NCBI GenBank assembly: GCA_009738435.1
Contig: CP046522.1
Location: 2,263,249 to 2,327,248 of the forward strand
Source: Clostridium bovifaecis
GTDB lineage: Bacteria > Bacillota > Clostridia > Clostridiales > Clostridiaceae
Reading direction: 5' to 3'
DNA: 64,000 nucleotides
The notes beneath the pieces were generated by a model, which did no database searches, was not told the origin of the DNA, and saw nothing but the letters and a program-made list of their open reading frames with translations. Made by a program: the position numbers and the translations under genes. Every line of letters starts with the position of its first letter. The first letter of the stretch is position 1. Of this stretch, positions 63,792-64,000 are shown in pieces.

Positions 63792-64000
63792 TAATATAGA
63801 GAACAGAAGGAGTATGAATGTCGTCCTCCTAAACTCCATTGCAAAATGTTTTTAGATAATAAGGGATTTACGGTAGCCTAATCGGCCAAAATATATTTTC
63901 CATATTTTTCATTGTTCGTATTTGAACAATGGTTTATTTCCTATACTCTTTTTTAAATAATTACTTTTTTAAATTTATACTTGACTCTTGTTAGCTGGTC
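63792..64000. other. Non-coding end of window
   Basis: No supportable ORF in either strand. A CATTGTTC / GAACAATG hairpin lies at 63910-63931. Confidence 0.5.

Overview
The window is low-GC, AT-rich DNA with strong AGGAGG-type ribosome binding sites, many GTG/TTG starts and short intergenic gaps. Gene content points to a strictly anaerobic Clostridium-like Firmicute: B12-dependent class II ribonucleotide reductase, non-phosphorylating GapN, a radical-SAM maturase for tungsten aldehyde oxidoreductase, 4-hydroxybutyryl-CoA dehydratase, a Trp T-box and a lysine riboswitch. I cannot name the species from sequence alone.

Layout. 1-5.5 kb: end of a tcdA-like gene, a sugar-nucleotidyltransferase/phosphomannomutase fusion with a degenerate mutase half, a glycosyltransferase with a large internal deletion, and a slipin/NfeD pair. 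5.7-16.7 kb: NAD synthesis (nadE; nadA-nadB-nadC behind a NiaR-like operator, nadB frameshifted), a cation-diffusion transporter, a small lipoprotein, YaaR, and a frameshifted calcium-type P-ATPase. Two nearly identical 266-268-bp inverted copies of an intergenic element with hairpin ends bracket this block. 16.7-24.5 kb: free-methionine sulfoxide reductase, CBS protein, CPA2 antiporter, gamma carbonic anhydrase, nrdJ behind a textbook pair of NrdR boxes, and the tungsten radical-SAM maturase.

24.6-32.2 kb is a metalloid-resistance island, all on the minus strand, with three ArsR circuits: arsR-acr3-arsC; arsR-permease-ferredoxin-thioredoxin-like genes; arsR-arsD-arsA. 32.2-36.2 kb is mostly gene debris around an NhaC-type antiporter and a 49-residue LDCC-motif peptide. 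36.3-40.1 kb holds 4-hydroxybutyryl-CoA dehydratase, NifU-like and Cys-rich partners, and a sigma-54 activator; a GG-N10-GC promoter and three GTTG-N8-CAAC sites lie between dehydratase and activator.

40.2-48.5 kb: HD-GYP protein, two PHP hydrolases, a DUF2975/HTH pair, small membrane proteins, an Lrp regulator and a Trp T-box controlling trpP. 48.6-60.9 kb: lysine-riboswitch-controlled NhaC-family transporter (probable LysW), argH and argG, a polar amino-acid ABC transporter, isocitrate dehydrogenase and aconitase (oxidative route to 2-oxoglutarate), and gapN. 61-64 kb is a decayed RHS/LamG surface-protein locus broken up by hairpin-rich inserts, with a possible orphan toxin C-terminus and membrane partner; two copies of a 37-nt element with compensatory stem changes flank those last two genes.

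Most unusual: the mobile-looking hairpin-ended repeats, the covarying 37-nt element at the RHS locus, and the sigma-54 control region of the dehydratase. Two A-run frameshifts (nadB, P-ATPase) could be real, phase-variable, or sequencing errors.
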